64,000 nucleotides of DNA, taken from Dyella sp. AtDHG13. Its GTDB lineage: Bacteria > Pseudomonadota > Gammaproteobacteria > Xanthomonadales > Rhodanobacteraceae. Below are positions 42,145 through 52,444 of the stretch, piece by piece. The DNA lies in assembly GCF_003201105.1 (NCBI RefSeq), contig NZ_QICJ01000005.1, positions 124,001 to 188,000 on the forward strand, read 5' to 3'. Below the pieces are notes generated by a model. That model was given only the letters and a program-made list of their open reading frames with translations. It had not been told where the DNA came from and did no database searches. How positions within the stretch are numbered: the first letter of the stretch is position 1; the number at the start of each line of letters is the position of its first letter. Both the position numbers and the translations under genes were made by a program.

Positions 42145-44799
42145 TCAGGCGCGCTTTTCCTTCGCCGGTCCCAGCCGTTCCAGCAGGGCGTGCAACAGGC
42201 GATCCTGCAATTCGACGTTGAGTGGCGCGTCGTGGCGGTCGGTGATGAGGAAGAAGTCTTCCACGCGTTCACCGAATGTGGCGATGCGTGCATCGTGCAC
42301 GCGGACGCCGGCATCCATCATGCCCTGCGCCACCGCGGCGAGCAGGCCGGGACGGTCGCTGCATACCAGTGCGAGGCGCGTGCGGCCCTGCACCGTGCTG
42401 AAGGAAATCTTCGGCGTCGCCTGGAAATGCTTCAGATGGCGCGACATGCTCCGGCGCGACGGCTGGTGCACGTGGCCCGGCTGCGACAACGCACGATGCA
42501 GGCGCTGCTTCAGTTCTTCCGCACGCTCGGGCGAGGCGGGCTGCTGCGTGTCCGACTCCAGCAGCAGGAAAGTGTCCAGCGCCATACCCGTGGGCGAACT
42601 CAGCACGCGCGCTTCCATCACGGAGAAATGCAGGCGATCCAGCATGGCCGTCACGGCGGCGAACAAACCGTCGCGATCAGGCACGTAGACGAACAATTCC
42701 GTGGTGCCGCGCACCGACTTGGGATGAACCTCGACCAACGGCGTTTCGCCCTTGGCGCGCAGGATCGCCGCCGTCTGCCACGCGATCTGCTCGGGACGGT
42801 GGCGCAGGAAGCTGGATTCGGGAAAACCGCGCCACAGCCGCTGGCAGACGTCGGCGGCGAATCCATCCTGCTGCAGCAAGGCGAGCGCCTGGTCGCAGCA
42901 GCGGCGCACCTGCGCTTCCGCATCGGCGGGCAGTTCGTCCTCGCTGCGCAGCGCGTAGCGCGTCGAGGTGTAGAGGTCGGCGAGCAGCCTGTCCTTCCAG
43001 CCGTTCCACAGCTTTGGGCTGGTGCCGATGATGTCGGCGATGGTCAGCAGATACAGATAATCCAGGCGCTCGGACGTGCCCACGGTGTCCGCAAAACGAT
43101 GCACCACGTCGGTATCGGTGATGTCCTGTCGCTGCGCGGTGGTGCTCATCAGCAGATGCCAGCGCACCAGCCACGCGACCAGCTGGATGTCCTCCTCGGG
43201 CAATCCGAGCCGGTGGCCGAAGGCGAGCGCGTCTTCCTCGCCGAGCACGGAATGATCGCCGCCGCGTCCCTTGGCGATGTCGTGGAACAGCGCCGCCAGC
43301 AGCAACAATTCCGGCTTCGGCAGGGTCGGCCAGATCTTGCAGGCGATGGGAAACTCGTTGGCCGCGTCCGCATCCGCAAACCGCGCGACGTTGCGCAGCA
43401 CGCGCAGCGTGTGCTCGTCGACCGTGTATACGTGGAACAGGTCGTACTGCATGCGGCCGAACACCTTGCCGAACGCCGGCAGGATGGCGGCAAGCAGGCC
43501 GTGGCGATTCATGCGCCACATGGCTTCCACCGCCGGCGCACCGAGCTGCAGCAAGCGCAGGAAGGCCGCGAGCACGTCAGGATCATCACCCAGCGTGCGC
43601 TCGAGCACGGCCGATGCCTGATGCATGCGACGCATGGTGTCCGCCGTGAAACCCGTGATGCCCGGCTCACCCAGTCGCGCAATGAAGGCCTCGACCAGCG
43701 TGGCCGGACGCCGCATGAAAAGATCGGGATCGCGCAGCGCAAGGCGTTTGCCGTAGCGCACGAAATTCTCGCCCACCGGCTGCGGCGCCGCGGGCGGCTC
43801 GAGCATTTCCTCGAAGCGCTCGGCAATCTGCACGCCCAGCCGCTCCACCTGGCTGGCGGCGCGATAGTAGCCCTGCATGAACTGCTCGACGCCGAGGTTC
43901 TTCTCGTGCTCGTCCTGGAAACCCAGCCGTGCGGCCAGCGCGCGCTGGTAGTCGAACAGGAGCCGCTCCTCCGCGCGTCCCGCCTCCAGGTGCAGCGCAA
44001 AGCGATAGCGGCGCAGCGTGGCTTCCGATTGTTCCAGCGAATCCTTCTCCGCCGGATCCAGCAGGCCTTCGGCAACCATGTCGTCGAAATCGTCCGCATG
44101 CGCGAGGCGACGCCCGAGCCAACGCAGCGCATCGAGCGTGCGCAGGCCACCGGGGCCGTCCTTGATGTTGGGCTCGAGGTTATACGCCGTGTCGTTGTAG
44201 CGCGCGTGGCGCGCATCCCGCTCCGCCAGTCGCACGGCGAGATATTCCGCGGGCGGCCACATCGAAGGATCGTCGACGATGGCTTTCAGGCCTTCCTCCA
44301 TCGCGGGATCGCCCGCCAGCCGGCGCGCATCGAGCAGGCTGGTGAACACGCTGGCGTCCTGCTTCGCTAGCACACGGCATTGCGCGAGATCGCGCACCGC
44401 ATGCCCCACCTTCAATCCGATATCCCACAGCGTGGCGAAGCACTGCTCGAGCGCACGCAGCCGCGCCGGTTCCGACGGGCCCACCAGAGCCAGCAGATCG
44501 ACGTCCGAATGCGGGAACAACAAGGCGCGACCGAAACCGCCCACCGCGAACAGCGCGGCGTCCGTCACGTCGCCCAGGCACGCCGTCCATACGTGCACCA
44601 CGATGCGCTGGACCGATTCGCTGCGGCGATGCGCCAGCGCCGTGGCATCCGCGCCGTCGCGGAATGCCGTGGCCAGCGCGCGGTCCACGTCGCCAAGCAA
44701 CTGGCGCAGCGCGCGGCGTGCCTCCGACGACACGCCCGAGCGCGGCACCGCCACGGGAAGGCGGGGCAAGGGAGGCAGTACGATCGGGGCGACGGTCAT
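42145..44799 (-). CDS. glnD: Bifunctional PII uridylyltransferase/uridylyl-removing enzyme
   Basis: 884 aa nitrogen sensor that uridylylates PII when glutamine is low. Domains in order: nucleotidyltransferase with GGFGRALLFPHSDVDLLALV (about 86-105), the linker domain, HD hydrolase LFHDIAKGRGGDHS near 510, and two C-terminal ACT domains (ELFVYVPDRDGLFAAVTAML near 695; ALVCSDRPGLLAAVAQGMMD near 810). Length fits E. coli GlnD (890 aa). ATG at 44799 chosen; the longer frame upstream is not conserved-looking. A map terminator separates it from map. Confidence 0.95.
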   Translation of the reverse strand: MTVAPIVLPPLPRLPVAVPRSGVSSEARRALRQLLGDVDRALATAFRDGADATALAHRRSESVQRIVVHVWTACLGDVTDAALFAVGGFGRALLFPHSDVDLLALVGPSEPARLRALEQCFATLWDIGLKVGHAVRDLAQCRVLAKQDASVFTSLLDARRLAGDPAMEEGLKAIVDDPSMWPPAEYLAVRLAERDARHARYNDTAYNLEPNIKDGPGGLRTLDALRWLGRRLAHADDFDDMVAEGLLDPAEKDSLEQSEATLRRYRFALHLEAGRAEERLLFDYQRALAARLGFQDEHEKNLGVEQFMQGYYRAASQVERLGVQIAERFEEMLEPPAAPQPVGENFVRYGKRLALRDPDLFMRRPATLVEAFIARLGEPGITGFTADTMRRMHQASAVLERTLGDDPDVLAAFLRLLQLGAPAVEAMWRMNRHGLLAAILPAFGKVFGRMQYDLFHVYTVDEHTLRVLRNVARFADADAANEFPIACKIWPTLPKPELLLLAALFHDIAKGRGGDHSVLGEEDALAFGHRLGLPEEDIQLVAWLVRWHLLMSTTAQRQDITDTDVVHRFADTVGTSERLDYLYLLTIADIIGTSPKLWNGWKDRLLADLYTSTRYALRSEDELPADAEAQVRRCCDQALALLQQDGFAADVCQRLWRGFPESSFLRHRPEQIAWQTAAILRAKGETPLVEVHPKSVRGTTELFVYVPDRDGLFAAVTAMLDRLHFSVMEARVLSSPTGMALDTFLLLESDTQQPASPERAEELKQRLHRALSQPGHVHQPSRRSMSRHLKHFQATPKISFSTVQGRTRLALVCSDRPGLLAAVAQGMMDAGVRVHDARIATFGERVEDFFLITDRHDAPLNVELQDRLLHALLERLGPAKEKRA

Positions 44800-44927
44800 G
44801 GACACGGATATATGTGGCGACGCAGCAAGTCTGCCACCAATGGGGTGGCAGGCGGGTGGAAATTCCATGCGCGCGGCTGGCGTGTCCCGGGGCACGCCAC
44901 GCCGCCGCCAGGTATTCGACCAGGCAT

Positions 44928-44957
44928 AAAAAAGGGCCGCCGCAGCAGCCCTTTTTC
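44928..44957 (-). terminator. Intrinsic terminator of map
   Basis: AAAAAGGGC / GCCCTTTTT stem (44929-44937 with 44948-44956) in the gap between map and glnD. On the minus strand the second arm runs into seven consecutive U, so map transcription likely ends here. Confidence 0.8.
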
Positions 44958-44962
44958 TCACC

Positions 44963-45730
44963 TCATGCCGCGTCCGGCCAGGGCGTCAGGATCTCGAACC
45001 CGTCGTCCGTCACCGCAATGGTGTGCTCCCACTGCGCCGACAACGAATGGTCCTTGGTCACCACCGTCCAGCCGTCCGGCAGCTGCTTGGTCTGCGGCTT
45101 GCCGGCATTGACCATGGGCTCGACCGTGAACGTCATGCCCTTCTTCAGCTCCAGGCCCGTGCCGGCGCGGCCGTAATGCAGCACCTGCGGCTCGTCGTGG
45201 TAGACCTTGCCGATGCCGTGGCCGCAGTACTCGCGCACCACCGAGAAACCGGCGGCTTCGGCGTGCTTCTGGATCGCCGCACCGACATCGCCCAGCGTGG
45301 CGCCGGGACGCACCGCCTGGATGCCGTGCATCATGGCCTCGAATGTCGTATCCACCAGGCGCTTGGCCAGCACCGACGGGGTGCCCACGAAGTACATGCG
45401 GCTGGTATCGCCGTGCCAGCCGTCCTTGATGACGGTGACGTCCAGATTGATGATGTCGCCGTCCTTCAGCACCTTGCCGGGCGAAGGAATGCCGTGGCAG
45501 ATGACGTGGTTGACCGAGGTGCACAGGGTCTTGGGGAAGCCGTTGTAGCCCACGTTCGCCGGAATCGCCTTCTGCACGTTCACGATGTGCTCGTAGGCCA
45601 GGCGGTCCAGGTCTTCCGTGGTCACGCCGGGCTTCACATGCTCCTTGAGCATGGCGAGCACCTCGGCGGCCAGCTTGCCGGCCTCGCGCATGGCCTGGAT
45701 GTCTTGGGGGGTTTTAAGGGTGACTGCCAT
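44963..45730 (-). CDS. map: Methionine aminopeptidase, type I
   Basis: 255 aa. Removes N-terminal Met from nascent proteins. Metal ligands of the pita-bread fold: D in INLDVTVIKDG and the second D in HGDTSRM (near 97-108), H in CGHGIGKVYH near 171, E in TVEPMV near 204, and E in QWEHTIAVTDDG near 235. Start ATG at 45730; GTG at 45742 would add four residues. It diverges from rpsB, the classical gammaproteobacterial arrangement. Confidence 0.95.
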   Translation of the reverse strand: MAVTLKTPQDIQAMREAGKLAAEVLAMLKEHVKPGVTTEDLDRLAYEHIVNVQKAIPANVGYNGFPKTLCTSVNHVICHGIPSPGKVLKDGDIINLDVTVIKDGWHGDTSRMYFVGTPSVLAKRLVDTTFEAMMHGIQAVRPGATLGDVGAAIQKHAEAAGFSVVREYCGHGIGKVYHDEPQVLHYGRAGTGLELKKGMTFTVEPMVNAGKPQTKQLPDGWTVVTKDHSLSAQWEHTIAVTDDGFEILTPWPDAA

Positions 45731-45904
45731 AGTTCCACTCACATGGCGGCTAACCTGCTGAAAATCCAGCGACTTGCCGCACCGCCGGCGTACCGGCTAC
45801 AATTTCGAAGTTTTGCTGACCCGAGGTGTCCGTTTCCACGGTCCTGGCGGTCATCGCAAAGCGAGGGAAGATTGTAACCGTCTTGCGGTACAACCCCTAC
45901 AAGT

Positions 45905-46080
45905 CCTTGATTGGACAACTAAAACGCCACACACGCGTCGGCACCGCCTTCGGGGTGCCCTGGCCAGCCTTCCCACTACAGCGGGCTGACAGGGTCGAAG
46001 CCGGGGATGCGTGGAGGTCCCAACCCCCGGGCCATTACCTCCCTTCTTAAGGGGACGGCCCAACAATCGGAGTTTTACCC
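45905..46080 (+). promoter_or_regulatory. Structured 5' leader of rpsB, candidate S2 autoregulatory site
   Basis: Two hairpins are visible: GGCACC 45940-45945 with GGTGCC 45954-45959 (TTCG-containing loop), and GGGCC 46029-46033 with GGCCC 46057-46061 enclosing CCC/GGG (46041-46043 with 46051-46053). The second ends 19 nt before the start codon, close to the Shine-Dalgarno CGGAG. In E. coli, S2 represses rpsB-tsf through its leader; that this leader does the same is inference. Confidence 0.45.
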
Positions 46081-46965
<885 letters not shown>

Positions 46966-47022
46966 GCCCTCCCTGCCCCGGCCCGCAAGGGCCGGGGCGC
47001 ATCAAAGCTTTGAGGAACCCAG

Positions 47023-47901
47023 ATGACCGCCATTACCGCAAAACTGGTTAGCGAACTGCGCGAGCGCTCCGGCGCCGGCATGATGGATTGCAAGAAGGCG
47101 CTGGTCGAAAACAACGGCGACATCGACGCCGCTGTGGAATACCTGCGCAAGACGGGTCTCGCCAAGGCCGACAAGAAGGCCGACCGCGTCGCCGCCGAAG
47201 GCCGCATCGCCACCGCCCAGGCCAACGGCAAGGCCGTGCTGGTCGAAGTGAACAGCGAGACGGACTTCGTCGCCAAGGCGCCGAACTTCATCCAGTTCAC
47301 CAATGACGTGGCCGAGGCCGTGCTGGCTTCCGGCGCCGCCGACATCGACGCCGCCAAGGCCGCCGCCTTCCCGGGCGCCGACAACGTCGAGTCCGCCGCC
47401 AAGGCCCAGACCGCCACCATCGGCGAGAAGATCGAAGTGCGCCGCGTCGCCCGCATCGAGAACGATGGCCCGCTGGCCACCTACTCGCACGGCGGCAAGA
47501 TCGGCGTGATCGTGGCGCTCAAGGGCGGCTCGGAAGAGCTGGCCAAGGGCATCGCCATGCACGTGGCCGCCATGAACCCGCCGCACATCAAGCCGGAAGA
47601 CGTCCCGGCCGAGTTCATCGCGAAGGAAAAGGAAATCGCGCTGAGCCAGATGACCGACAAGGACAAGGCCAAGCCGGCCGACATCCTGGAAAAGATCATC
47701 TCCGGCAAGATCAACAAGATCGTCTCGGAAGTGACCCTGGTCGGCCAGCCGTACGTGATCGACACCAACACCACCGTGGGCGAGGTCCTGAAGAAGGAAG
47801 GCGCCGACGTCGTGGCCGTGGTTCGCCTGGCCGTGGGCGAAGGCATCGAGAAGGTGCAGGAAGACTATCTGGCCGAAGTGGCCAAGGCGATGCAGGGCTG
47901 A
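47023..47901 (+). CDS. tsf: Elongation factor Ts
   Basis: 292 aa guanine-nucleotide exchange factor of EF-Tu. N-terminal UBA-like module ([20 protein letters not shown], 8-27), the TDFVAK motif (80-85) that contacts EF-Tu, and two core subdomains. Length is close to the E. coli protein (283 aa). Followed by a strong terminator at 47927. Confidence 0.97.
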   Translation: MTAITAKLVSELRERSGAGMMDCKKALVENNGDIDAAVEYLRKTGLAKADKKADRVAAEGRIATAQANGKAVLVEVNSETDFVAKAPNFIQFTNDVAEAVLASGAADIDAAKAAAFPGADNVESAAKAQTATIGEKIEVRRVARIENDGPLATYSHGGKIGVIVALKGGSEELAKGIAMHVAAMNPPHIKPEDVPAEFIAKEKEIALSQMTDKDKAKPADILEKIISGKINKIVSEVTLVGQPYVIDTNTTVGEVLKKEGADVVAVVRLAVGEGIEKVQEDYLAEVAKAMQG

Positions 47902-47926
47902 GGCCTTGCTTCCCTGAAGTCTCGAA

Positions 47927-47957
47927 GAAGCCGCGGGCAACCGCGGCTTCTTTTTTT
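47927..47957 (+). terminator. Intrinsic terminator of rpsB-tsf
   Basis: Perfect 10-bp stem GAAGCCGCGG / CCGCGGCTTC, loop GCAA, followed by seven T. Confidence 0.95.
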
Positions 47958-48073
47958 ATGAGAAGCCCGCACGGTCCGCCCGGCCCATTCCACACCGGCC
48001 GCCACCGCACGGCGTTTGCTGCCAACCCCGCGTTGGAGCTGAATTTTCCCACCCGGCAGCGGCACGAAATCCC

Positions 48074-48102
48074 TTACCCGCCCGCGTCACTGCCGTTACA
48101 AT
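48074..48102 (+). promoter_or_regulatory. Sigma-70-type promoter of pyrH
   Basis: TTACCC (48074-48079), 17-nt spacer, TACAAT (48097-48102), 34 nt before the pyrH start. It lies just after the tsf terminator. Confidence 0.6.
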
Positions 48103-48136
48103 GCGCGCGTTTTGCCCCACACAATCCGGAGACCCC

Positions 48137-48859
48137 ATGAGCGAACCTCTTAAGTACCGCCGTATCCTGCTCAAACTCTCCGGTGAAGCCTTGATGGGCG
48201 AGGCCGACTACGGCATCGACCCCAAGGTCATCGGCCGCCTGGCCGACGAAATCATCGAAGTACAGAAGGCCGGGATCCAGATCGGCGTGGTCATCGGCGG
48301 CGGCAACATCTTCCGCGGCGCGGGCCTGGCTGCGGCCGGCATGGACCGCGTCACCGGCGACCACATGGGCATGCTGGCCACCGTCATGAACGCCCTGGCC
48401 ATGCAGGACGCCATCGAGCGTCGCGGCGGCTTTGCCCGTGTGATGAGCGCCATCCAGATCCACGACGTCGCGGAAGACTTCATCCGCCGCCGCGCCGTGC
48501 GCCACATCGAGAAGGGCCGCATCGTGCTGTTCGCCGCCGGCACCGGCAACCCGTTCTTCACCACCGACTCGGCCGCCGCGCTGCGCGCCGTGGAAGTGGG
48601 CGCGGACCTGCTGCTCAAGGCCACCAAGGTGGACGGCGTGTATACGGCCGACCCCGCCCGCCACGCCGACGCGACGCGCTACGACACGCTCACCTACGAC
48701 CAGGTGATCGAACGCAAGCTCGCCGTGATGGACACCGCCGCCATCGCGCTGTGCCGCGACCACGGCATGCCGCTGCGCATCTACGACATGACCGTGGCCG
48801 GCAACCTCATGCGCATCATGCGCGGCGAGGCCGTGGGCACCATCGTGTCCGATAACTGA
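48137..48859 (+). CDS. pyrH: UMP kinase
   Basis: 240 aa hexameric amino-acid-kinase-fold enzyme making UDP from UMP. Seen: [12 protein letters not shown] (10-21), [11 protein letters not shown] (50-60), [13 protein letters not shown] (about 135-147), [10 protein letters not shown] (about 165-174). GGAGACC precedes the ATG at 48137. It has its own promoter and is followed by a palindromic repeat before frr. Confidence 0.97.
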   Translation: MSEPLKYRRILLKLSGEALMGEADYGIDPKVIGRLADEIIEVQKAGIQIGVVIGGGNIFRGAGLAAAGMDRVTGDHMGMLATVMNALAMQDAIERRGGFARVMSAIQIHDVAEDFIRRRAVRHIEKGRIVLFAAGTGNPFFTTDSAAALRAVEVGADLLLKATKVDGVYTADPARHADATRYDTLTYDQVIERKLAVMDTAAIALCRDHGMPLRIYDMTVAGNLMRIMRGEAVGTIVSDN

Positions 48860-48867
48860 GGCTGGAT

Positions 48868-48990
48868 CCCTCTCCCCACAGGGGAGAGGGAGTGAGGGGC
48901 CATCTTGCCGTATCGCAACATCGAAGCGAGCTTCGATAAAACACTCGCGAGCGCCCGCCCCTCAGCTCATTCCTCTCCCCAGGGGAGAGG
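48868..48990. repeat. Composite palindromic intergenic repeat (CTCTCCCC type)
   Basis: Two hairpins, CCCTCTCCCC/GGGGAGAGGG (48868-48890, perfect 10-bp stem) and CCTCTCCCC/GGGGAGAGG (48972-48990), flank a spacer. The AGTGAGGGGC/GCCCCTCA sequences next to them can pair, giving a larger cruciform. Located between pyrH and frr. Related but degenerate CTCTCC tails occur at 4.4 and 33.9 kb. Confidence 0.7.
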
Positions 48991-49028
48991 GCGAAAGCGC
49001 GTCGCTCCAACGCCCCTCGCCCCCCTGC

Positions 49029-49034
49029 TATACT
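49029..49034 (+). promoter_or_regulatory. -10 element of frr
   Basis: TATACT, a near-consensus -10 hexamer, 33 nt before the frr start. No good -35 is seen at 17 nt. It would let frr and the downstream uppS-cdsA-dxr-rseP genes be transcribed separately from pyrH. Confidence 0.45.
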
Positions 49035-49066
49035 CGCCGGCTTGCACGGTTTGAGGGGTGTTTCCC

Positions 49067-49624
49067 ATGCTTAACGACATCAAGAACGATGCCCAGACCC
49101 GCATGGGCAAGAGCATCGACTCGCTCAGGCACAGCCTGACGCGCCTGCGCACCGGCCGCGCCAGCACCGCGCTGGTCGACGGCATCAAGGTGCCGTACTA
49201 CGGTTCGGACATGCCGCTGAACCAGGTGGCCACGGTCGCGCTGGGCGATTCGCGCTCCATCATCATCACCCCGTTCGAAAAGAGCCTGGTCGGCCCGATC
49301 GAAAAGGCCATCATGGCCTCGGACATCGGCATCACGCCGAACACCGCCGGCACCACCATCCGCCTCAACATGCCGCCGCTCACCGAAGAGCGTCGCCGCG
49401 AGCTGGCCAAGCACGTGGCGCATGAAGGCGAGGAAGCCAAGATCGCCATCCGCAACGTGCGCCGCGACGCCATGCAGCAGGTCAAGGATCTGCTCAAGGA
49501 CAAGGCGATCACCGAAGACGACGAGCGTCGTGCGGAAGACGAAATCCAGAAGCTCACCGATCGCTTCGTCAAGGACGTCGACGGCGTCGTGAAGAACAAG
49601 GAAGAGGAGCTGATGGCGCTCTGA
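49067..49624 (+). CDS. frr: Ribosome recycling factor
   Basis: 185 aa, two-domain tRNA-mimic that splits post-termination ribosomes with EF-G. Seen: SLRHSLTRLRTGRASTALVD near 19-38 and RRRELAKHVAHEGEEAKIAI near 108-127, the conserved long-helix regions. Length equals E. coli RRF (185 aa). ATG at 49067 preferred; a GTG three codons upstream overlaps its own Shine-Dalgarno. uppS starts 23 nt after the stop. Confidence 0.97.
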   Translation: MLNDIKNDAQTRMGKSIDSLRHSLTRLRTGRASTALVDGIKVPYYGSDMPLNQVATVALGDSRSIIITPFEKSLVGPIEKAIMASDIGITPNTAGTTIRLNMPPLTEERRRELAKHVAHEGEEAKIAIRNVRRDAMQQVKDLLKDKAITEDDERRAEDEIQKLTDRFVKDVDGVVKNKEEELMAL

Positions 49625-49647
49625 GCGCCATCGGTCCGTCTCTCCGC

Positions 49648-50388
49648 ATGACCAGCGCCGACTCCGCGCGGGTACCGCGCCACATCGCCATCGTGATGGA
49701 TGGCAACGGTCGCTGGGCAAAGCTCCGCCACCGCCCACGCACGTTCGGCCACAACGCCGGACGCAAGGCCGTGCGCAACGTGGTCGAGGGCTGCCTGCGC
49801 CACGGCGTCAACGTGCTCACCCTGTTCGCATTCTCCAGCGAGAACTGGCAGCGTCCGCAGGACGAAGTCGGCGCGCTGATGGAGTTGTTCGTTCGCGCCC
49901 TGGACAAGGAAGTGGACGAACTGCACGGCAACGGCGTACGCCTGCGCTTCGTCGGTGACCTGGCCAGCTTCGAGCCGGGGCTGCGCCAGCGCATGCTCGC
50001 CGCCATGGCCCGCACGGCCGGCAACGACGCGCTGCATCTGAACATCGCCGTGAGCTACGGCGGCCGCTGGGACATCGTGCAGGCGGCGCGCAAGGCGGCC
50101 GAGGCCGTGGCGCGCGGCGAACTGCGCGCCGAGGAGATCGACGAGCAGCTGCTTGGCCACTGGATGTGCCTGGCCGACCTGCCGCCGCTGGACCTTTTCA
50201 TCCGCACCGGCGGCGAATGCCGGGTCAGCAACTTCCTTTTGTGGCAGCTTGCCTACGCGGAACTGCACTTTACCGATACCCTGTGGCCTGATTTCGACGA
50301 GGCTTGCCTGAAGAGCGCCATCGACGATTACGCCCGCCGCGAACGCCGCTTCGGCAAGACCGGCGAACAAGTCGCCAAGAAGGCCTGA
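49648..50388 (+). CDS. uppS: Undecaprenyl diphosphate synthase (isoprenyl transferase)
   Basis: 246 aa cis-prenyltransferase making the C55 carrier for cell-wall and O-antigen synthesis. Motifs: HIAIVMDGNGRWA (12-24) with the catalytic Asp, FGHNAGRKAV near 33, TLFAFSSENWQRP near 58-70, and DLFIRTGGECRVSNFLLWQ near 184-202, where Cys stands in the position that is His in E. coli. Coupled to cdsA, 31 nt downstream. Confidence 0.95.
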   Translation: MTSADSARVPRHIAIVMDGNGRWAKLRHRPRTFGHNAGRKAVRNVVEGCLRHGVNVLTLFAFSSENWQRPQDEVGALMELFVRALDKEVDELHGNGVRLRFVGDLASFEPGLRQRMLAAMARTAGNDALHLNIAVSYGGRWDIVQAARKAAEAVARGELRAEEIDEQLLGHWMCLADLPPLDLFIRTGGECRVSNFLLWQLAYAELHFTDTLWPDFDEACLKSAIDDYARRERRFGKTGEQVAKKA

Positions 50389-50419
50389 TGGCCGGCCCCA
50401 CGTCTGCACAAGGACACCC

Positions 50420-51238
50420 ATGCTGCTCCAGCGCACCCTGACCGCACTGCTGCTTGCTCCGCTGGTGATCCTGCTGATCCTGCTGGCGCCGACCGGCGTC
50501 TTCGCGGTGATCGTCGCCATCGCGTTCCTGGCCGCCATGTGGGAATGGACACGCCTTTCCGGCCTCAAGCCGACCCCGCCGCGCGTGGCCCTGCTGGTGC
50601 TGACGGCGGCCGTCTTCGTGCTCTGCTGGCTGACCCGTGGCGGCATCGCCTGGCCGGTGCTGATCGGTGTCGGCGTGGCCTGGTGGATCGTGGTCTGCCA
50701 ATGGCTGCGTCATTTCGCGTTCGGCGCGGCGCCGACCCGCGAAAACTGCTTCATGAAACTGGGCGCGGGCTTCCTGGTGATCGTGCCCGCGTGGGTGGCC
50801 GTGGTGACGATCCACGGCTCGTCCGCCCATGGCCACTGGTGGACGCTGCTGGCCCTGTTCATCGTGTGGGCGGCGGACATCGGCGCGTATTTCAGCGGTC
50901 GCCAGTTCGGCCGCCGCAAGCTGGCGCCCACCATCAGTCCGGGCAAGACCTGGGCCGGCGTGTATGGCGCGTTCGTCGCCGGCGCCATCGTGGCCGGTGC
51001 GGGCGGCATGATGCTGGGCGTCTCCGGCGGCAAGCTGATCGGCCTGCTGGTGCTGTCGGCGTTCGCCGTGGTCGCCTCGGTGGTGGGTGATCTGCTGGAG
51101 AGCCTGATGAAGCGCCACGCCGCCGTGAAGGATTCCGGCAACCTGTTCCCCGGCCACGGCGGCCTGCTCGATCGCCTCGACAGCGTGTTTGCCGCCCTGC
51201 CCGTGTTTGCCGCCGGCATGCTGCTGCTCGACCTATGA
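50420..51238 (+). CDS. cdsA: Phosphatidate cytidylyltransferase
   Basis: 272 aa inner-membrane enzyme forming CDP-diacylglycerol. Seven to eight hydrophobic segments and the C-terminal family signature [20 protein letters not shown] followed by GLLDRLDS (about 229-257). Also [12 protein letters not shown] near 173. The stop overlaps the start of dxr (ATGA at 51235-51238). Confidence 0.96.
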   Translation: MLLQRTLTALLLAPLVILLILLAPTGVFAVIVAIAFLAAMWEWTRLSGLKPTPPRVALLVLTAAVFVLCWLTRGGIAWPVLIGVGVAWWIVVCQWLRHFAFGAAPTRENCFMKLGAGFLVIVPAWVAVVTIHGSSAHGHWWTLLALFIVWAADIGAYFSGRQFGRRKLAPTISPGKTWAGVYGAFVAGAIVAGAGGMMLGVSGGKLIGLLVLSAFAVVASVVGDLLESLMKRHAAVKDSGNLFPGHGGLLDRLDSVFAALPVFAAGMLLLDL

Positions 51239-52422
51239 GTAACGCTCCACGCAAGGTCGCAGTGCTTGGCGCCACCGGCTCCATCGGCGGCAGCACGCTC
51301 GACGTCATTGCCCGTCATCCGGACCGCTTCCGCGCCACCGTGCTCACGGCGCACAGCAACGTGGCCGCGCTGGCGGAGCTGTGCATCCGTCATCGACCCG
51401 AACTGGCCGTCATCGCCGATCCGGCGCTGGAAGGCGAACTGTCGCGCCGGCTCGCCGCAGCCGGCGTGCGCTGCGACATCGCCAGCGGGCACGACGCCAT
51501 CACGCAGGCCGTCTCCGGCACGCTGTGCGACACGGTGGTGGCCGCCATCGTGGGCGCGGCGGGGTTGGATTCCACCCTCGCCGCCGCGCGCACCGGCAAG
51601 CGCCTGCTGCTGGCCAACAAGGAATCCATCGTGATGGCCGGCGCGCTGCTGCTGGACGCGCTGGCGGTCGGCGGCGGCGAACTGATTCCGGTGGATTCGG
51701 AACACAACGCGATCTTCCAGTGCCTGCCCGGCGGACGTCCTCCGCTGGCGGCCAGCGGCGTGCGCCGCCTCATCCTCACCGCTTCCGGCGGACCGTTCCG
51801 CGGCCGCACACGCGCGGAACTGGCCGGCGTCACGCCGGAACAGGCGTGCAAGCATCCGAACTGGGTGATGGGACGCAAGATCTCGGTGGATTCGGCCACC
51901 CTGATGAACAAGGGCCTGGAGGTCATCGAAGCGCATCACCTGTTCGGCGCGGCGCCCGACCTCATCGACGTGCTGGTGCATCCGCAAAGCCTGGTGCACT
52001 CGCTGGTGGAGTACGTCGACGGCTCCGTGCTCGCGCAGCTGGGCAACCCGGACATGCGTACGGCAATCGCCCACGCGCTCGCCTGGCCCGCGCGCATCGA
52101 GGCCGGCGTCGCACCGCTGGACCTGGCTGCCTGCGCGCCGCTGGCTTTCCAGCATCCTGACCTGGACACCTTCCGCTGCCTTGCGCTCGCCTTCCAGGCC
52201 TTGCGTGCCGGCGGCGATGCCACCGCCATCCTCAATGCCGCCAACGAAGTGGCGGTCGAGGCCTTCCTTGCGGGCGGATTGCCGTTCCTGGGCATCGCCG
52301 ATCTTGTCGAGAGCGTACTTACGGAACTGCCGCCGCAACCTGTGGTCGATGTCCAGACTCTGAATGAACGCGACCGGATGGCCCGCGAGGCCGCCCGCCG
52401 CATCCTTCGCAACGCCTGCTGA
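51235..52422 (+). CDS. dxr: 1-deoxy-D-xylulose 5-phosphate reductoisomerase
   Basis: 395 aa, second step of the MEP isoprenoid pathway. NADPH-binding [16 protein letters not shown] (10-25), ALLLANKES near 123, metal site [15 protein letters not shown] (about 147-161), TASGGPFRG near 180, and [20 protein letters not shown] near 205. Placed after uppS and cdsA here, whereas in E. coli it precedes them. Coupled to cdsA by a 4-nt overlap; rseP starts 22 nt later. Confidence 0.97.
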   Translation: MSNAPRKVAVLGATGSIGGSTLDVIARHPDRFRATVLTAHSNVAALAELCIRHRPELAVIADPALEGELSRRLAAAGVRCDIASGHDAITQAVSGTLCDTVVAAIVGAAGLDSTLAAARTGKRLLLANKESIVMAGALLLDALAVGGGELIPVDSEHNAIFQCLPGGRPPLAASGVRRLILTASGGPFRGRTRAELAGVTPEQACKHPNWVMGRKISVDSATLMNKGLEVIEAHHLFGAAPDLIDVLVHPQSLVHSLVEYVDGSVLAQLGNPDMRTAIAHALAWPARIEAGVAPLDLAACAPLAFQHPDLDTFRCLALAFQALRAGGDATAILNAANEVAVEAFLAGGLPFLGIADLVESVLTELPPQPVVDVQTLNERDRMAREAARRILRNAC

Positions 52423-52444
52423 CAAGCCTGATAAGCTCTTGCAG

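Noticed and set aside
48868-48990. Possible CRISPR fragment because of repeated CTCTCCCC units
   Set aside because: Only two palindromic units with no regular spacers; it fits an intergenic repeat.
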